Part shown: in pieces, positions 54,462 to 62,922 of the stretch
Layout: every line of letters starts with the position of its first letter
Position numbering within the stretch: position 1 is the first letter of the stretch
NCBI GenBank assembly: GCA_030427705.1
Contig: JAUIBR010000020.1
Location: 51,159 to 115,158, forward strand
DNA from: a bacterium
Lineage (GTDB): Bacteria; Myxococcota_A; Bradymonadia; Bradymonadales; Bradymonadaceae
Length of the DNA: 64,000 nucleotides
Direction: 5' to 3'
Translations under genes and position numbers: made by a program
The notes under the pieces: generated by a model
Seen by the model: the letters and a program-made list of their open reading frames with translations, nothing else
Databases searched by the model: none
What the model was told of the DNA's origin: nothing

Positions 54462-55631
54462 TCATGGTTGGTTCCCCGGGAAGAGACGCGGAAGCTCAAT
54501 CCGAGACGCCTCCAAATGAGCATCGGTCACCGGCACGTTGGGTCTGGGCACGGCGAGCGTTTCGGGCAAGCGGATCTCGATGATCTCATCGCCATCCGCA
54601 ACGACATCGACGATGTAGTAGTGCTGCTCGGGGTATTCGTATGCCTCAAGATTGGTAATCCGCTGTTGTGTCGCGCGATCGAGCTCAAACAGACTTCCCT
54701 CAACGAAGAACAACGCCTTCCCAAATGATGGCTCGTCGAGCTCCTCGTATTGAGGACCATCCGGTCGCCCAGGCCGCACTCCCACAGCCACGATCGGTTC
54801 GTCGCTGACGGACCAGTTAAATCGGCCTTCCTCGTCTTCATCGTCTGCCACAACCAGATGTGCGAGCGAGAATCGAGTGTCTCCGCTGATCGACATGAAT
54901 TTGTCCTCTGGCGGTGGCACCTGGATGCTCACGCTGCCCGAGAGGCCGCTCCCTTCTTGATTCACCGCACCGCTCGGCAGGCGCCACCAAGTCGACGGCC
55001 CCTGAGTTGGCAGGTAAACAACCCCCCCTTCGCTCTCGAATCGTTCCAAACCGAGCCACAGCAAGACGAACACCGGATTCCTGATCGGGTATTGAATTGA
55101 GTCCGGCAGCTGACCTTTGACTTCGGCCGTCAGCAGGTAGTCGTTCACCGACTCACAGACAGGTCGGGGGTCATCGTCAACAAGCTCAAGCCGCAGCTCA
55201 TCCAAACTGCCGTCTGTGTTAAAGAGCGAGCTGCCTGGCTCCAAAATCTCTGCGTCCATCGACTCGTCGTTGATGACTCGACCACGCAAGAGCCCAGGCT
55301 CCGGAGAGAGTTGCTGAAGCGGTAGGCTGAAGGTCTGAGCATCACGTCCAAATCGGTCGGCTTTCGTCCAGGTACAGCTCGTCTGTTCGACATAAGGGGT
55401 GTTGATCGTGTTTCGAAGGCCCTTAGCGTATTCACGCACGACGGCGTGCGCGAAGTCCCCAAATCGGAAGAAATCGATCTCGACCAGATTGCACTGTCGG
55501 CTCTCGAAGCAGGCCGTGCGCTCGTCAGTTGGGACTTCTTGGTATTTGCCGGTGAATTCGTCCTCAAACGTCGGGCATCCCGTCGCCAAGAGTGCGGTTC
55601 CTACCAAAATGATGTGCTTGAGGTGCTTCAA
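54462..55631 (-). CDS. Lipoprotein, unknown function
   Basis: 389 residues from a TTG start (TTG-AAG) chosen because GAGG sits about 9 bases upstream and the signal KHLKHIILVGTALLATGC begins there; a longer TTG-led frame exists. Lipid Cys19 is followed by strand-rich, Cys-poor sequence with acidic loops (DDEDEEGRFNW). No family is recognised. The protein may be one of several co-expressed surface lipoproteins in this block. Confidence 0.75.
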   Translation of the reverse strand: MKHLKHIILVGTALLATGCPTFEDEFTGKYQEVPTDERTACFESRQCNLVEIDFFRFGDFAHAVVREYAKGLRNTINTPYVEQTSCTWTKADRFGRDAQTFSLPLQQLSPEPGLLRGRVINDESMDAEILEPGSSLFNTDGSLDELRLELVDDDPRPVCESVNDYLLTAEVKGQLPDSIQYPIRNPVFVLLWLGLERFESEGGVVYLPTQGPSTWWRLPSGAVNQEGSGLSGSVSIQVPPPEDKFMSISGDTRFSLAHLVVADDEDEEGRFNWSVSDEPIVAVGVRPGRPDGPQYEELDEPSFGKALFFVEGSLFELDRATQQRITNLEAYEYPEQHYYIVDVVADGDEIIEIRLPETLAVPRPNVPVTDAHLEASRIELPRLFPGNQP

Positions 55632-55697
55632 ACAAAAAATCCTCAACAATCCAAGGGGGATTGTAAGGATCCATGGGGTTGTGCGCAATCTATCGCG

Positions 55698-56141
55698 CTA
55701 CCTGACAGTAATAGCCAGAATTAGGATGCCGCCTTTGTAATTGAGGCCGGCCTGGAAAAATGTCGAGCCTGGTGATGCCCTGAGCGTGGTGTTCAGTTTC
55801 CCGGCAATTCCGAGTCCAAGCTTGATGAACTTGCCCGCATACCCATGAAAGGTCACGGTCATGCTGCTGCCGTTGGGCAGACTCGCCGATTTCTTTTCTT
55901 TCTTGGCTACGCTGAACTTGCTGACGCTGACTTGCGAGAAGTTCGTGTAACCGCCAAACGCCTTGCTCAACTTGCCTTTTAGGTCTTTGAGTTTGGGATC
56001 AAAGCTCTTGCCGTCGTTGCTCGCATGGATCGAGCGAATCTGAACTGTGATGGATTCTGCGCTCGCTTCGGACACATCAAAGCCTCCGAAGAAAGTCAGC
56101 GCCATCGCCAGCGCCATCACTATGTTCAATACCGTTCGCAT
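55698..56141 (-). CDS. Small secreted protein, unknown
   Basis: 147 residues. A cleavable signal (MRTVLNIVMALAMALTFFGG to EASAES) is followed by a strand-rich 120-residue domain (ITVQIRSIHASN, MTVTFHGYAGKFIKLGLG, FFQAGLNYKGGILILAI). It is basic and has no Cys in the mature part. I do not recognise it. It lies 30 bp after the anti-sigma-like gene and may belong to its operon or regulon. Confidence 0.75.
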   Translation of the reverse strand: MRTVLNIVMALAMALTFFGGFDVSEASAESITVQIRSIHASNDGKSFDPKLKDLKGKLSKAFGGYTNFSQVSVSKFSVAKKEKKSASLPNGSSMTVTFHGYAGKFIKLGLGIAGKLNTTLRASPGSTFFQAGLNYKGGILILAITVR

Positions 56142-56171
56142 CGTGAGTTACCTCTGCTCCATCCTAGTCGG

Positions 56172-57338
56172 TTAGATGGAGTTTCCAAAATCCGGTTCAA
56201 CGTCAGCTGGTGCTTCTTCGGCCGCAGCGTCTGCTGGCTCCGATTCTGCGCCCTCTTCCAACGATCCATCACCGTCTAGATTCTCTTCTCCTGTATCGAG
56301 GATCCAGATGACGGTCGGCTCCTCTGCGGGAGGTTCCGCGCCGTCTTGCTGAATCGCGCTGGCTTGTTGCACAGGACTGTTAATCATCACCGACGAACCA
56401 GGTGCGTACTCAACGCTGTCCACGATGACGACAGTCTTCTCGATGACCTTCGGCTCGAAGATCTGATCGTTGAACAAGCCAATGATAATGCCGCCGATGA
56501 ACAGGGCCGCGACGGCTCCGTAGATCGACTGCTGGTATCGTTGAAGAATCGGTTGCTTCTTGGTTTCGTTCTCGCGCTTGGCCTTGCCGAAAGCGACGAT
56601 ATTGTCGCCTTGAGCTTCCAAGTCCTCGTCCATTGCATCTTCAACGGCCGCCCAGATTGACGAGAAATCCACGCCTTCTTGAGCTGTCTCAATCCCGCAC
56701 GTCGTCGCGAGTTTGACCTCGCGCAACGCGTCTAACGTGCTGACAACTTCAGGCACGTTGGCATCCACCCAACCATTGACCTGCGCGACCTCCTCATCGG
56801 TGACCTCGCCGTCGTGGAAGCGGTAAAGCAACACACGGTGTTCGTCGGAATCGAATGAGGTGGTTGCCTCGTCGATCTTCTCGCTCACCGCGTCCCAGAA
56901 ACCGCCAAAGTCGACTTCCGGCATGGCTTCTGCGGATCCAAGGATGCCGCCTCGAAGATTGTCCAGCGTCGTCAGGTAATCCGCGACATCGTCTCGACTA
57001 TCGATAAGAGAAGCGACGAATTCAGATTCGAGATCGTCCGTTTCCCCATCAAAGAAGCGCTCAAGTAGAGGCGCAAGCTCGTCGAGTGACGCAGTGGTCA
57101 AATCGCTATCGATTGCCGTGGCGGCGACCGAGGATGCCTCGGGCGCGTTCGCAGTTGACCACGCTTGCTCTTCTGCCGCTCGCGTTGCCGTTCCAATCTC
57201 TTCAAGAGACTCAACGAACTCGCGGGCCGTCGCAGAAGACGCAATAAGCTTTTCGGCCTTTTTGGCCTCGAATTCGCTTAGCTCGCCATCGTAATGGCGC
57301 TCTAGCAATTCTTTTTGCTGTAGCGTCAGTGCTGTCAT
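56172..57338 (-). CDS. Anti-sigma-like membrane protein with three repeated modules
   Basis: 388 residues from the ATG with a GGAAG site. Three similar helical modules are seen at about 11-48, 91-128 and 170-207; each starts with an LLERHYDGEL, LLERFFDGET or LLYRFHDGEV core, followed by a helix and a conserved spacing. The anti-sigma zinc motif (HxxxCxxC) is absent. One membrane helix (GAVAALFIGGIIIGLF) lies at about 280, and the periplasmic tail is Glu/Asp-rich. It is next to an ECF sigma gene, so it is inferred to bind that sigma factor in the cytoplasm. Confidence 0.75.
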   Translation of the reverse strand: MTALTLQQKELLERHYDGELSEFEAKKAEKLIASSATAREFVESLEEIGTATRAAEEQAWSTANAPEASSVAATAIDSDLTTASLDELAPLLERFFDGETDDLESEFVASLIDSRDDVADYLTTLDNLRGGILGSAEAMPEVDFGGFWDAVSEKIDEATTSFDSDEHRVLLYRFHDGEVTDEEVAQVNGWVDANVPEVVSTLDALREVKLATTCGIETAQEGVDFSSIWAAVEDAMDEDLEAQGDNIVAFGKAKRENETKKQPILQRYQQSIYGAVAALFIGGIIIGLFNDQIFEPKVIEKTVVIVDSVEYAPGSSVMINSPVQQASAIQQDGAEPPAEEPTVIWILDTGEENLDGDGSLEEGAESEPADAAAEEAPADVEPDFGNSI

Positions 57339-57440
57339 GGTGTCTTCCGGTGGTTGTGTGGTTGACCGTTCAATGGAGAGACGGTGCCTCACTAACCTTT
57401 ATTCAACCTCGATCAGCATTTTTCGATCAATTTAGACAAC

Positions 57441-58052
57441 TTAGACCTTCAACTCGCCATCTAAGTACTCTTCGATGGCTTCCTGGAAGTACTTGCGGGC
57501 ATGGAACAATCGGCTCATTACCGTGCCCTTCGAGATGTTCAGGACATCTGCGATCTCTTCATACGAAAGGCCTTCGACCTCGCGCAGGATAAGAATCGTT
57601 CGGTGTTTCTCGCTGAGTGATTCGAGCGCTTCGAGCATTTTCTCGCGAAGCTCTTTTCGCCCGTAAACCTTGTCGGGATTCAGCCCCAACTTTGACGGCA
57701 TGATGTGCTCGCCGGCGATGCCGTCATCGCCATCGCGCGAGATCCTGTCGTCATATTCAACGGATTTGTGTTTGGAGTTCTTCCGGATGTAGTCGATGCA
57801 CATATTCACCGTAATCCGGTACAGCCAGGTGTAGAAACTCGACTGTTTATTGAACTTCTCAATGTATCGATAAACCTTCACGAAGACCTCTTGGCTAACA
57901 TCCAAGCTGTCTTCCGGGTTCTTCAGCATCCCGTAGCAGATCGAATAGACTTTACGCTGGTATTTCTCAACCAGCTCGCGAAAAGCCTCTCGATCTCCTT
58001 CCTGAGCCGCCTCGACAAGTTCGAGATCGTCCCTTTCCACGATACGCTCCAT
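57441..58052 (-). CDS. ECF-family RNA polymerase sigma factor
   Basis: 203 residues. Region 2 (about 20-90) has FRELVEKYQRKVYSICYG and SFYTWLYRITVNMCIDYIR, with the -10 recognition helix. Region 4 (about 135-190) has LSEKHRTILILREVEGLSYE and ISKGTVMSRLFHARK, the -35 binding helix-turn-helix. The inter-domain linker is long (about 35 residues). It directs a regulon of extracytoplasmic stress or cell-surface genes, perhaps including the secreted protein block downstream of its partner. The anti-sigma-like gene follows 102 bp later. Confidence 0.95.
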   Translation of the reverse strand: MERIVERDDLELVEAAQEGDREAFRELVEKYQRKVYSICYGMLKNPEDSLDVSQEVFVKVYRYIEKFNKQSSFYTWLYRITVNMCIDYIRKNSKHKSVEYDDRISRDGDDGIAGEHIMPSKLGLNPDKVYGRKELREKMLEALESLSEKHRTILILREVEGLSYEEIADVLNISKGTVMSRLFHARKYFQEAIEEYLDGELKV

Positions 58053-58191
58053 GCAACGATCGAGCGCAAGCTAACACAGGAATCCGACAATTGGCTATTT
58101 CGAGTTCGCAATTCGAAGACATTCGCGCAAAACGTGTGCAAAACGGCCCGAGAATTCGCACTAAAGACAACTTAATATCTCGCGTGGATTA

Positions 58192-58222
58192 CCTGCGCTT
58201 AATGGTATACATTCCGCGCAGG
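58192..58222. promoter_or_regulatory. 31-bp imperfect dyad upstream of nqrA
   Basis: CCTGCGC (58192-58198) pairs with GCGCAGG (58216-58222), then AATG (58201-58204) with CATT (58210-58213), around a centre of GTATA. This dyad lies about 130-160 bases before the nqrA start and 140 bases before the sigma start on the other strand. It is a candidate operator for one or both; it could also form a hairpin in the nqr leader. No regulator is known from sequence. Confidence 0.4.
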
Positions 58223-58351
58223 AAACTGGGCCCATTTTTCTGACCGTCCTATTCACAGTGCTGCAGAAACAAAGGGCCTCCCGCCTCCCGGCGGTCGTTG
58301 TAGAGAGATTCAAACCCGTGCTGTTTCGGGCACATGGATTTTGAGAACCGT

Positions 58352-59686
58352 ATGACAGTTCATCGGATTAAGAAGGGACTCGACCTCCCCATCACTGGTG
58401 CTCCTAAGCAGGAGATATCGGATGGGGCGAAGGTGACTTCGGTCGCCATCGTCGCGGACGACTACCCCTTCATGAAACCAAAGATGGCGGTAGAAGTTGG
58501 AGATGAGGTCATTACTGGCCAGCTCCTCTTCGAAGACCGCAAAACGGACGGCGTCCGTTTTACTTCGCCCGGCACCGGAACGGTGACCGCTATTAATCGT
58601 GGTGAGCGACGTGCACTTCAGTCCGTCGTTATCGAGCTTGCCGAAGACGAGAAACAAGAGGAGTTCGATACTTCCAAGCAAGATGGCGACGCGCTTCGCG
58701 AGCTGCTTGCTGAGTCGGGATTGTGGACCGCGCTGCGCGCGCGCCCCTTCAATAAGGTCCCGTCTCCGTCGGAAGAGTGCTCGTCCATTTTCGTCACAGC
58801 CATCGACACCAACCCTCTGGCCGCTTCGGTCGAGACGGTGCTCGAAGGTCGCGAGGAAGACTGGCAAGCCGGTATCGATGCACTGGGAAAGCTGACGGAA
58901 GGGACCATCTGGGTCTGTGTCCGAGCGGGTTCCAGCGTCTCGGCGGAAGGAAAGCAGGTTAAAGTCGAGTCATTCGACGGCCCACATCCTTCGGGCTTGG
59001 TCGGGACCCACATCCATTATTTGGATCCGGTCGGACCGAAAAAGACGGTATGGCATATCGGCTATCAGGACGTCGTCGCGATCGGCAGCTTCCTGAAAAC
59101 GGGTAAGCTGGACCTCGAGCGTGTTGTCGCCCTCGCCGGACCTGGCGCGAAAGACCCTCGACTGGTTCGCACGCGTCTTGGCGCAAATGTGGTTGAGCTC
59201 GCCGACGGTGAGCTCAAGGACGGCGAAGTTCGGACGATTTCGGGCTCCGTATTATACGGCCATAAAGCAACCGACGAGCTCTTCGGCTACCTGGGACGCT
59301 ACCACATCCAGATTTCCTGCCTCCCGGAAGACCGTGAGCGGGTGTTCTTTGGCTGGTTGCGACCAGGTACGGACCGATTCTCGATCGTCCGCACGTACCT
59401 CTCCGCCTGGTTTGGTGGAAAGAAGTTCGACATGAACACATCGACCAACGGCGGTCACCGCGCCAACGTTCCCATCGGGTCGTTAGAGCGAGTGATGCCA
59501 TTGGACATCATGCCGACCTTCCTTGTTCGTGCATTGCTGGCGGGCGACGTTGAGCGTGCTGAGCAACTCGGATGTTTGGAGTTGGACGAAGAAGATCTGG
59601 CATTGATGACGTTTGTGAGCCCCGGCAAAGAAGACTTCGGGGTCGCACTGCGCAACATGCTGACCACAATCTGGAAGGAGGGCTAA
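58352..59686 (+). CDS. nqrA: Na+-NQR subunit A
   Basis: 444 residues from the second ATG (MTVHRIKKGLDLPI), which fits the family start better than an ATG 18 bases upstream. It is the cytoplasmic-face subunit with the NqrA signatures GLDLPITGAP, RTYLSAWFGGKKFDMNTSTN and the C-terminal SLERVMPLDIMPTFLVRALL. NqrA contributes the quinone site. It heads nqrABCDEF, which couples NADH oxidation by ubiquinone to Na+ export. The upstream region has the dyad listed separately. Confidence 0.96.
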   Translation: MTVHRIKKGLDLPITGAPKQEISDGAKVTSVAIVADDYPFMKPKMAVEVGDEVITGQLLFEDRKTDGVRFTSPGTGTVTAINRGERRALQSVVIELAEDEKQEEFDTSKQDGDALRELLAESGLWTALRARPFNKVPSPSEECSSIFVTAIDTNPLAASVETVLEGREEDWQAGIDALGKLTEGTIWVCVRAGSSVSAEGKQVKVESFDGPHPSGLVGTHIHYLDPVGPKKTVWHIGYQDVVAIGSFLKTGKLDLERVVALAGPGAKDPRLVRTRLGANVVELADGELKDGEVRTISGSVLYGHKATDELFGYLGRYHIQISCLPEDRERVFFGWLRPGTDRFSIVRTYLSAWFGGKKFDMNTSTNGGHRANVPIGSLERVMPLDIMPTFLVRALLAGDVERAEQLGCLELDEEDLALMTFVSPGKEDFGVALRNMLTTIWKEG

Positions 59687-60909
59687 TGGAGTTCCTGAAG
59701 AAACTTCACGAAACCCACGGCAAGAAGTTTGAAAAGGGTGGGCCACTCGAAAAGCTCTACCCGCTGTGGGAGGCCCACGACACAGCGTTCTTCACCCCAG
59801 GTCACGTGACCAAGGGAAGCACGCACGTTCGTGACGCACTCGACCTCAAGCGAATGATGATCACGGTCGTGGTGGCTTTGCTGCCAATCGTTTTGTTCGC
59901 GATGTACAACACCGGCTTGCAAGCCAATGCGGCCATCGAAGGTGGGGCGACCGCGCTGGACAACTGGCAAACTGCCGCGTTCACCGCGATGGGCTTCGAG
60001 TTCATCAACGCCCCGCTCGAGAATGTGCTTCACGGCGCGCTGTACTTCCTGCCGATTTTCATCACGACCTTCGCGGTCGGCGGCCTCATCGAGGTCGGAA
60101 CCGCGATCGTACGAAACCACGAAGTGAATGAGGGATTCCTCGTCACAGGCTTCCTGATTCCGCTGACTGTCCCGCCCACGCTTCCACTTTGGCAGCTGGC
60201 GCTAGGAACTGCTTTCGGAATCTTGGTTGGTAAAGAGGTGTTCGGTGGAACCGGCATGAACGTGCTCAACCCCGCCCTGACTGCCCGCGCGTTCCTGTTC
60301 TTCGCCTATCCGGGCCAGATTTCTGGTGACAAGGTATGGCTGGCAGCAGACCTGCCAGACGGTCAATCCGGCGCGACGTGGCTGGCGCAAGCGGCAGTGG
60401 ACGGAAACGCCCTGACCCAACACGCGTTCGGCAGCGATGAATGGATGAACGCGTTCCTTGGATTCATACCGGGGTCGATGGGTGAAACCTCAGCGCTCTT
60501 ATGTTTGGTGGGTGCGTTCATCTTAATTGTCACCCAAATCGGGTCATGGCGAACCATGCTCGGTGTTGTGTTGGGTACATTCACGCTGACCTTCCTGCTG
60601 AACGCAATCGGCAGCGACACGAACCCGATGTTCGCGGTGCCATTCCATTGGCATGTCGTCATCGGCGGCTGGGCGTTCGGATGCGTCTTCATGGCGACCG
60701 ACCCTGTATCCTCGGCTTTCACCGATGTTGGGAAGCTTTGGTATGGCTTCGGTATCGGTGTCATGGTCATCCTGGTCCGGGTCATCAACCCTGCATATCC
60801 GGAAGGCATGATGCTCGCGATCTTGTTCATGAACATGTTCGCGCCGCTCATCGACCACTTCATCGTTCAAGGGAACATTAAACGGAGGTTGGCACGACAT
60901 GGGGCGTAG
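59686..60909 (+). CDS. nqrB: Na+-NQR subunit B
   Basis: 407 residues; ATG overlaps the nqrA stop by one base, which rejects the longer frame inside nqrA. It has about ten membrane helices. The covalent FMN threonine sits in the SGATW motif (about 227), as in NqrB, and NQR helix signatures such as VGKEVFGGTGMNVLNPALTARAF are present. NqrB carries one flavin and the riboflavin site of the Na+ pump. It overlaps nqrC by 11 bp. Confidence 0.96.
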   Translation: MEFLKKLHETHGKKFEKGGPLEKLYPLWEAHDTAFFTPGHVTKGSTHVRDALDLKRMMITVVVALLPIVLFAMYNTGLQANAAIEGGATALDNWQTAAFTAMGFEFINAPLENVLHGALYFLPIFITTFAVGGLIEVGTAIVRNHEVNEGFLVTGFLIPLTVPPTLPLWQLALGTAFGILVGKEVFGGTGMNVLNPALTARAFLFFAYPGQISGDKVWLAADLPDGQSGATWLAQAAVDGNALTQHAFGSDEWMNAFLGFIPGSMGETSALLCLVGAFILIVTQIGSWRTMLGVVLGTFTLTFLLNAIGSDTNPMFAVPFHWHVVIGGWAFGCVFMATDPVSSAFTDVGKLWYGFGIGVMVILVRVINPAYPEGMMLAILFMNMFAPLIDHFIVQGNIKRRLARHGA

Positions 60910-61672
60910 TACGACGTATATCCTCGGTTTTGCCGTTGCCATTTGTCTGGCCTGTTCCATCGTCGTCGCGGGATCCGCGGTGATGCTCAAGGAGCGACAA
61001 GAGGCCAACAAGGTACTCGATCGGCAAAAGAAAGTTCTCGATGTGGCTGGTCTCTTGGGCGAGGAAGAACTCTCCAAGCAAGAGATCAATGCACTGTTCA
61101 AAGAGAATATCGTGGCCAAAGCGGTGACGCTTGATTCCGGCGAGTACAACGCCGACATCGATGTCTCCACTTATGACCAACTCAAAGCTTCCAAAGACCC
61201 CGCGATGAGCGAGAAGGCGCCGCAGAATGACGCGAAAGTCCAGCGCCTTCCAAATAACGCGCTCGTCTATCACGTGGTGAAGAACGGCCAGATTGAGCTC
61301 ATCATCCTTCCCATCGAAGGAAAGGGCCTTTGGTCAACCCTGTACGGGTTCCTCGCGCTCGAGAAGGACACCACGACCATTCGCGGTATCACCTTCTATC
61401 AGCACGCGGAAACGCCCGGCCTGGGTGGCGAAGTTGATAACCCTCGCTGGAAAGCACTCTGGCCGGGTCGCAAGGCGTACAACGATAAGTGGGAGCCTGC
61501 GATCACGGTCATCAAGGGACAGGCCCCACCGCCGGCTGAAGCTCCTCACAAGGTCGATGGCCTTTCCGGAGCGACCATCACGGCCCGCGGCGTCGGTAAC
61601 CTTGTTCAATTCTGGCTCGGCGAAGAGGGCTTCGGTCCATACCTCGCCAAGTTCCGCGCACAGGGGTCGTAA
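60899..61672 (+). CDS. nqrC: Na+-NQR subunit C
   Basis: 257 residues, one N-terminal membrane helix and a periplasmic FMN-binding domain. The covalent FMN threonine is in [17 protein letters not shown] (about 226). [12 protein letters not shown] and [20 protein letters not shown] also match NqrC. Its FMN passes electrons between NqrF and NqrB. The start overlaps nqrB. Confidence 0.96.
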   Translation: MGRSTTYILGFAVAICLACSIVVAGSAVMLKERQEANKVLDRQKKVLDVAGLLGEEELSKQEINALFKENIVAKAVTLDSGEYNADIDVSTYDQLKASKDPAMSEKAPQNDAKVQRLPNNALVYHVVKNGQIELIILPIEGKGLWSTLYGFLALEKDTTTIRGITFYQHAETPGLGGEVDNPRWKALWPGRKAYNDKWEPAITVIKGQAPPPAEAPHKVDGLSGATITARGVGNLVQFWLGEEGFGPYLAKFRAQGS

Positions 61673-61674
61673 GA

Positions 61675-62298
61675 ATGGCTAGCAATAAAGAAGTATTTGT
61701 AGATCCGCTCTTCAACGACAACCCCATCGCGCTTCAGGTGCTTGGCATCTGCTCAGCATTGGCGGTGACCACGAAGTTGGAGACCTCGCTTGTCATGTCC
61801 GCGGCTGTTATCGCCGTCATGACGCTGTCCAATCTGTTTGTCAGCTTGCTGCGCAACAAGATTCCCCCAAGCATCCGTATCATCGTCCAGCTGACGATTA
61901 TTGCGTCGTTGGTGATTGTGACCGACCAGGTGCTTAAGGCGTTTTTGTTCGAAACCAGCAAACAGCTGTCGGTCTTCGTCGGCCTGATTATCACGAACTG
62001 TATCGTGATGGGCCGCGCCGAGGCATTCGCCATGCAGAACCCACCGCTTCCGAGCGTCATCGACGGCATCGGAAACGGCATCGGCTACGCGATTGTCCTC
62101 ATCTTCGTTGGGTTCTTCCGTGAGCTTCTGGGTTCCGGAAAACTCTTCGGAATCGAGATTCTCCCGCTCATTACAGAAGGCGGTTGGTATACGCCAAACG
62201 GTCTTCTGGTACTCGCCCCGGGCGCATTCTTCCTTATCGGTTTCTTCATCTGGGGACTCCGTACTTGGAAGCCTGAGCAAGTCGAGGAGACGAACTAA
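61675..62298 (+). CDS. nqrD: Na+-NQR subunit D
   Basis: 207 residues with six membrane helices. The half-channel motif [20 protein letters not shown] and the C-terminal [13 protein letters not shown] are typical of NqrD. NqrD and NqrE form the membrane pair that holds a 2Fe-2S or iron site and helps move Na+. It follows nqrC by 2 bp and overlaps nqrE by 1. Confidence 0.97.
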   Translation: MASNKEVFVDPLFNDNPIALQVLGICSALAVTTKLETSLVMSAAVIAVMTLSNLFVSLLRNKIPPSIRIIVQLTIIASLVIVTDQVLKAFLFETSKQLSVFVGLIITNCIVMGRAEAFAMQNPPLPSVIDGIGNGIGYAIVLIFVGFFRELLGSGKLFGIEILPLITEGGWYTPNGLLVLAPGAFFLIGFFIWGLRTWKPEQVEETN

Positions 62299-62912
62299 TG
62301 GAACACCTGTTAAGCCTCGCGGTAAAAGCAGCATTCGTCGAGAACATGGCCCTGGCCTACTTCCTGGGTATGTGCTCGTTCCTCGCTGTTTCGAAAAAGG
62401 TCGATACGGCCATCGGACTTGGCGCCGCTGTCATCTTCGTTTTGACAGTAACCACACCGTTGAACAACCTCCTGTACACGTACATCCTTAAGGAAGGTGC
62501 GCTGTCGTGGATGGGCGAAGACTTCGCGCAAGTCGACCTCTCGTTCCTGACCTTCTTGACGTTGATCGGCACCATTGCGGCGTCGGTCCAGATCGTTGAG
62601 ATGACATTGGATAAATATGCACCGGCGCTCTATTCGGCGTTGGGTGTGTTCCTGCCTCTCATCGCCGTGAACTGCGCCATCTTGGGTGCATCGCTCTTCA
62701 TGGTTGAGCGCGACTATAACCTGGTGGAATCAACCGTCTTCGGTGTCGGTTCCGGCATTGGTTGGGCGATGGCGATTATCGCCTTGGCTGCCATCCGCGA
62801 GAAGATGCGGTACAGCAATGTACCCGACGGTCTTCGAGGTCTTGGAATTACGTTCATTGTGACCGGATTGATGGCCATCGGATTCATGGCTTTCGCCGGC
62901 ATCCAGCTGTAG
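62298..62912 (+). CDS. nqrE: Na+-NQR subunit E
   Basis: 204 residues with six membrane helices. The motifs [20 protein letters not shown] and [19 protein letters not shown], with the two conserved Cys (in GMCS and NCAILG), identify NqrE. It pairs with NqrD. It overlaps nqrD by one base, so the two are coupled. Confidence 0.97.
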   Translation: MEHLLSLAVKAAFVENMALAYFLGMCSFLAVSKKVDTAIGLGAAVIFVLTVTTPLNNLLYTYILKEGALSWMGEDFAQVDLSFLTFLTLIGTIAASVQIVEMTLDKYAPALYSALGVFLPLIAVNCAILGASLFMVERDYNLVESTVFGVGSGIGWAMAIIALAAIREKMRYSNVPDGLRGLGITFIVTGLMAIGFMAFAGIQL

Positions 62913-62922
62913 GAGTGATGCC

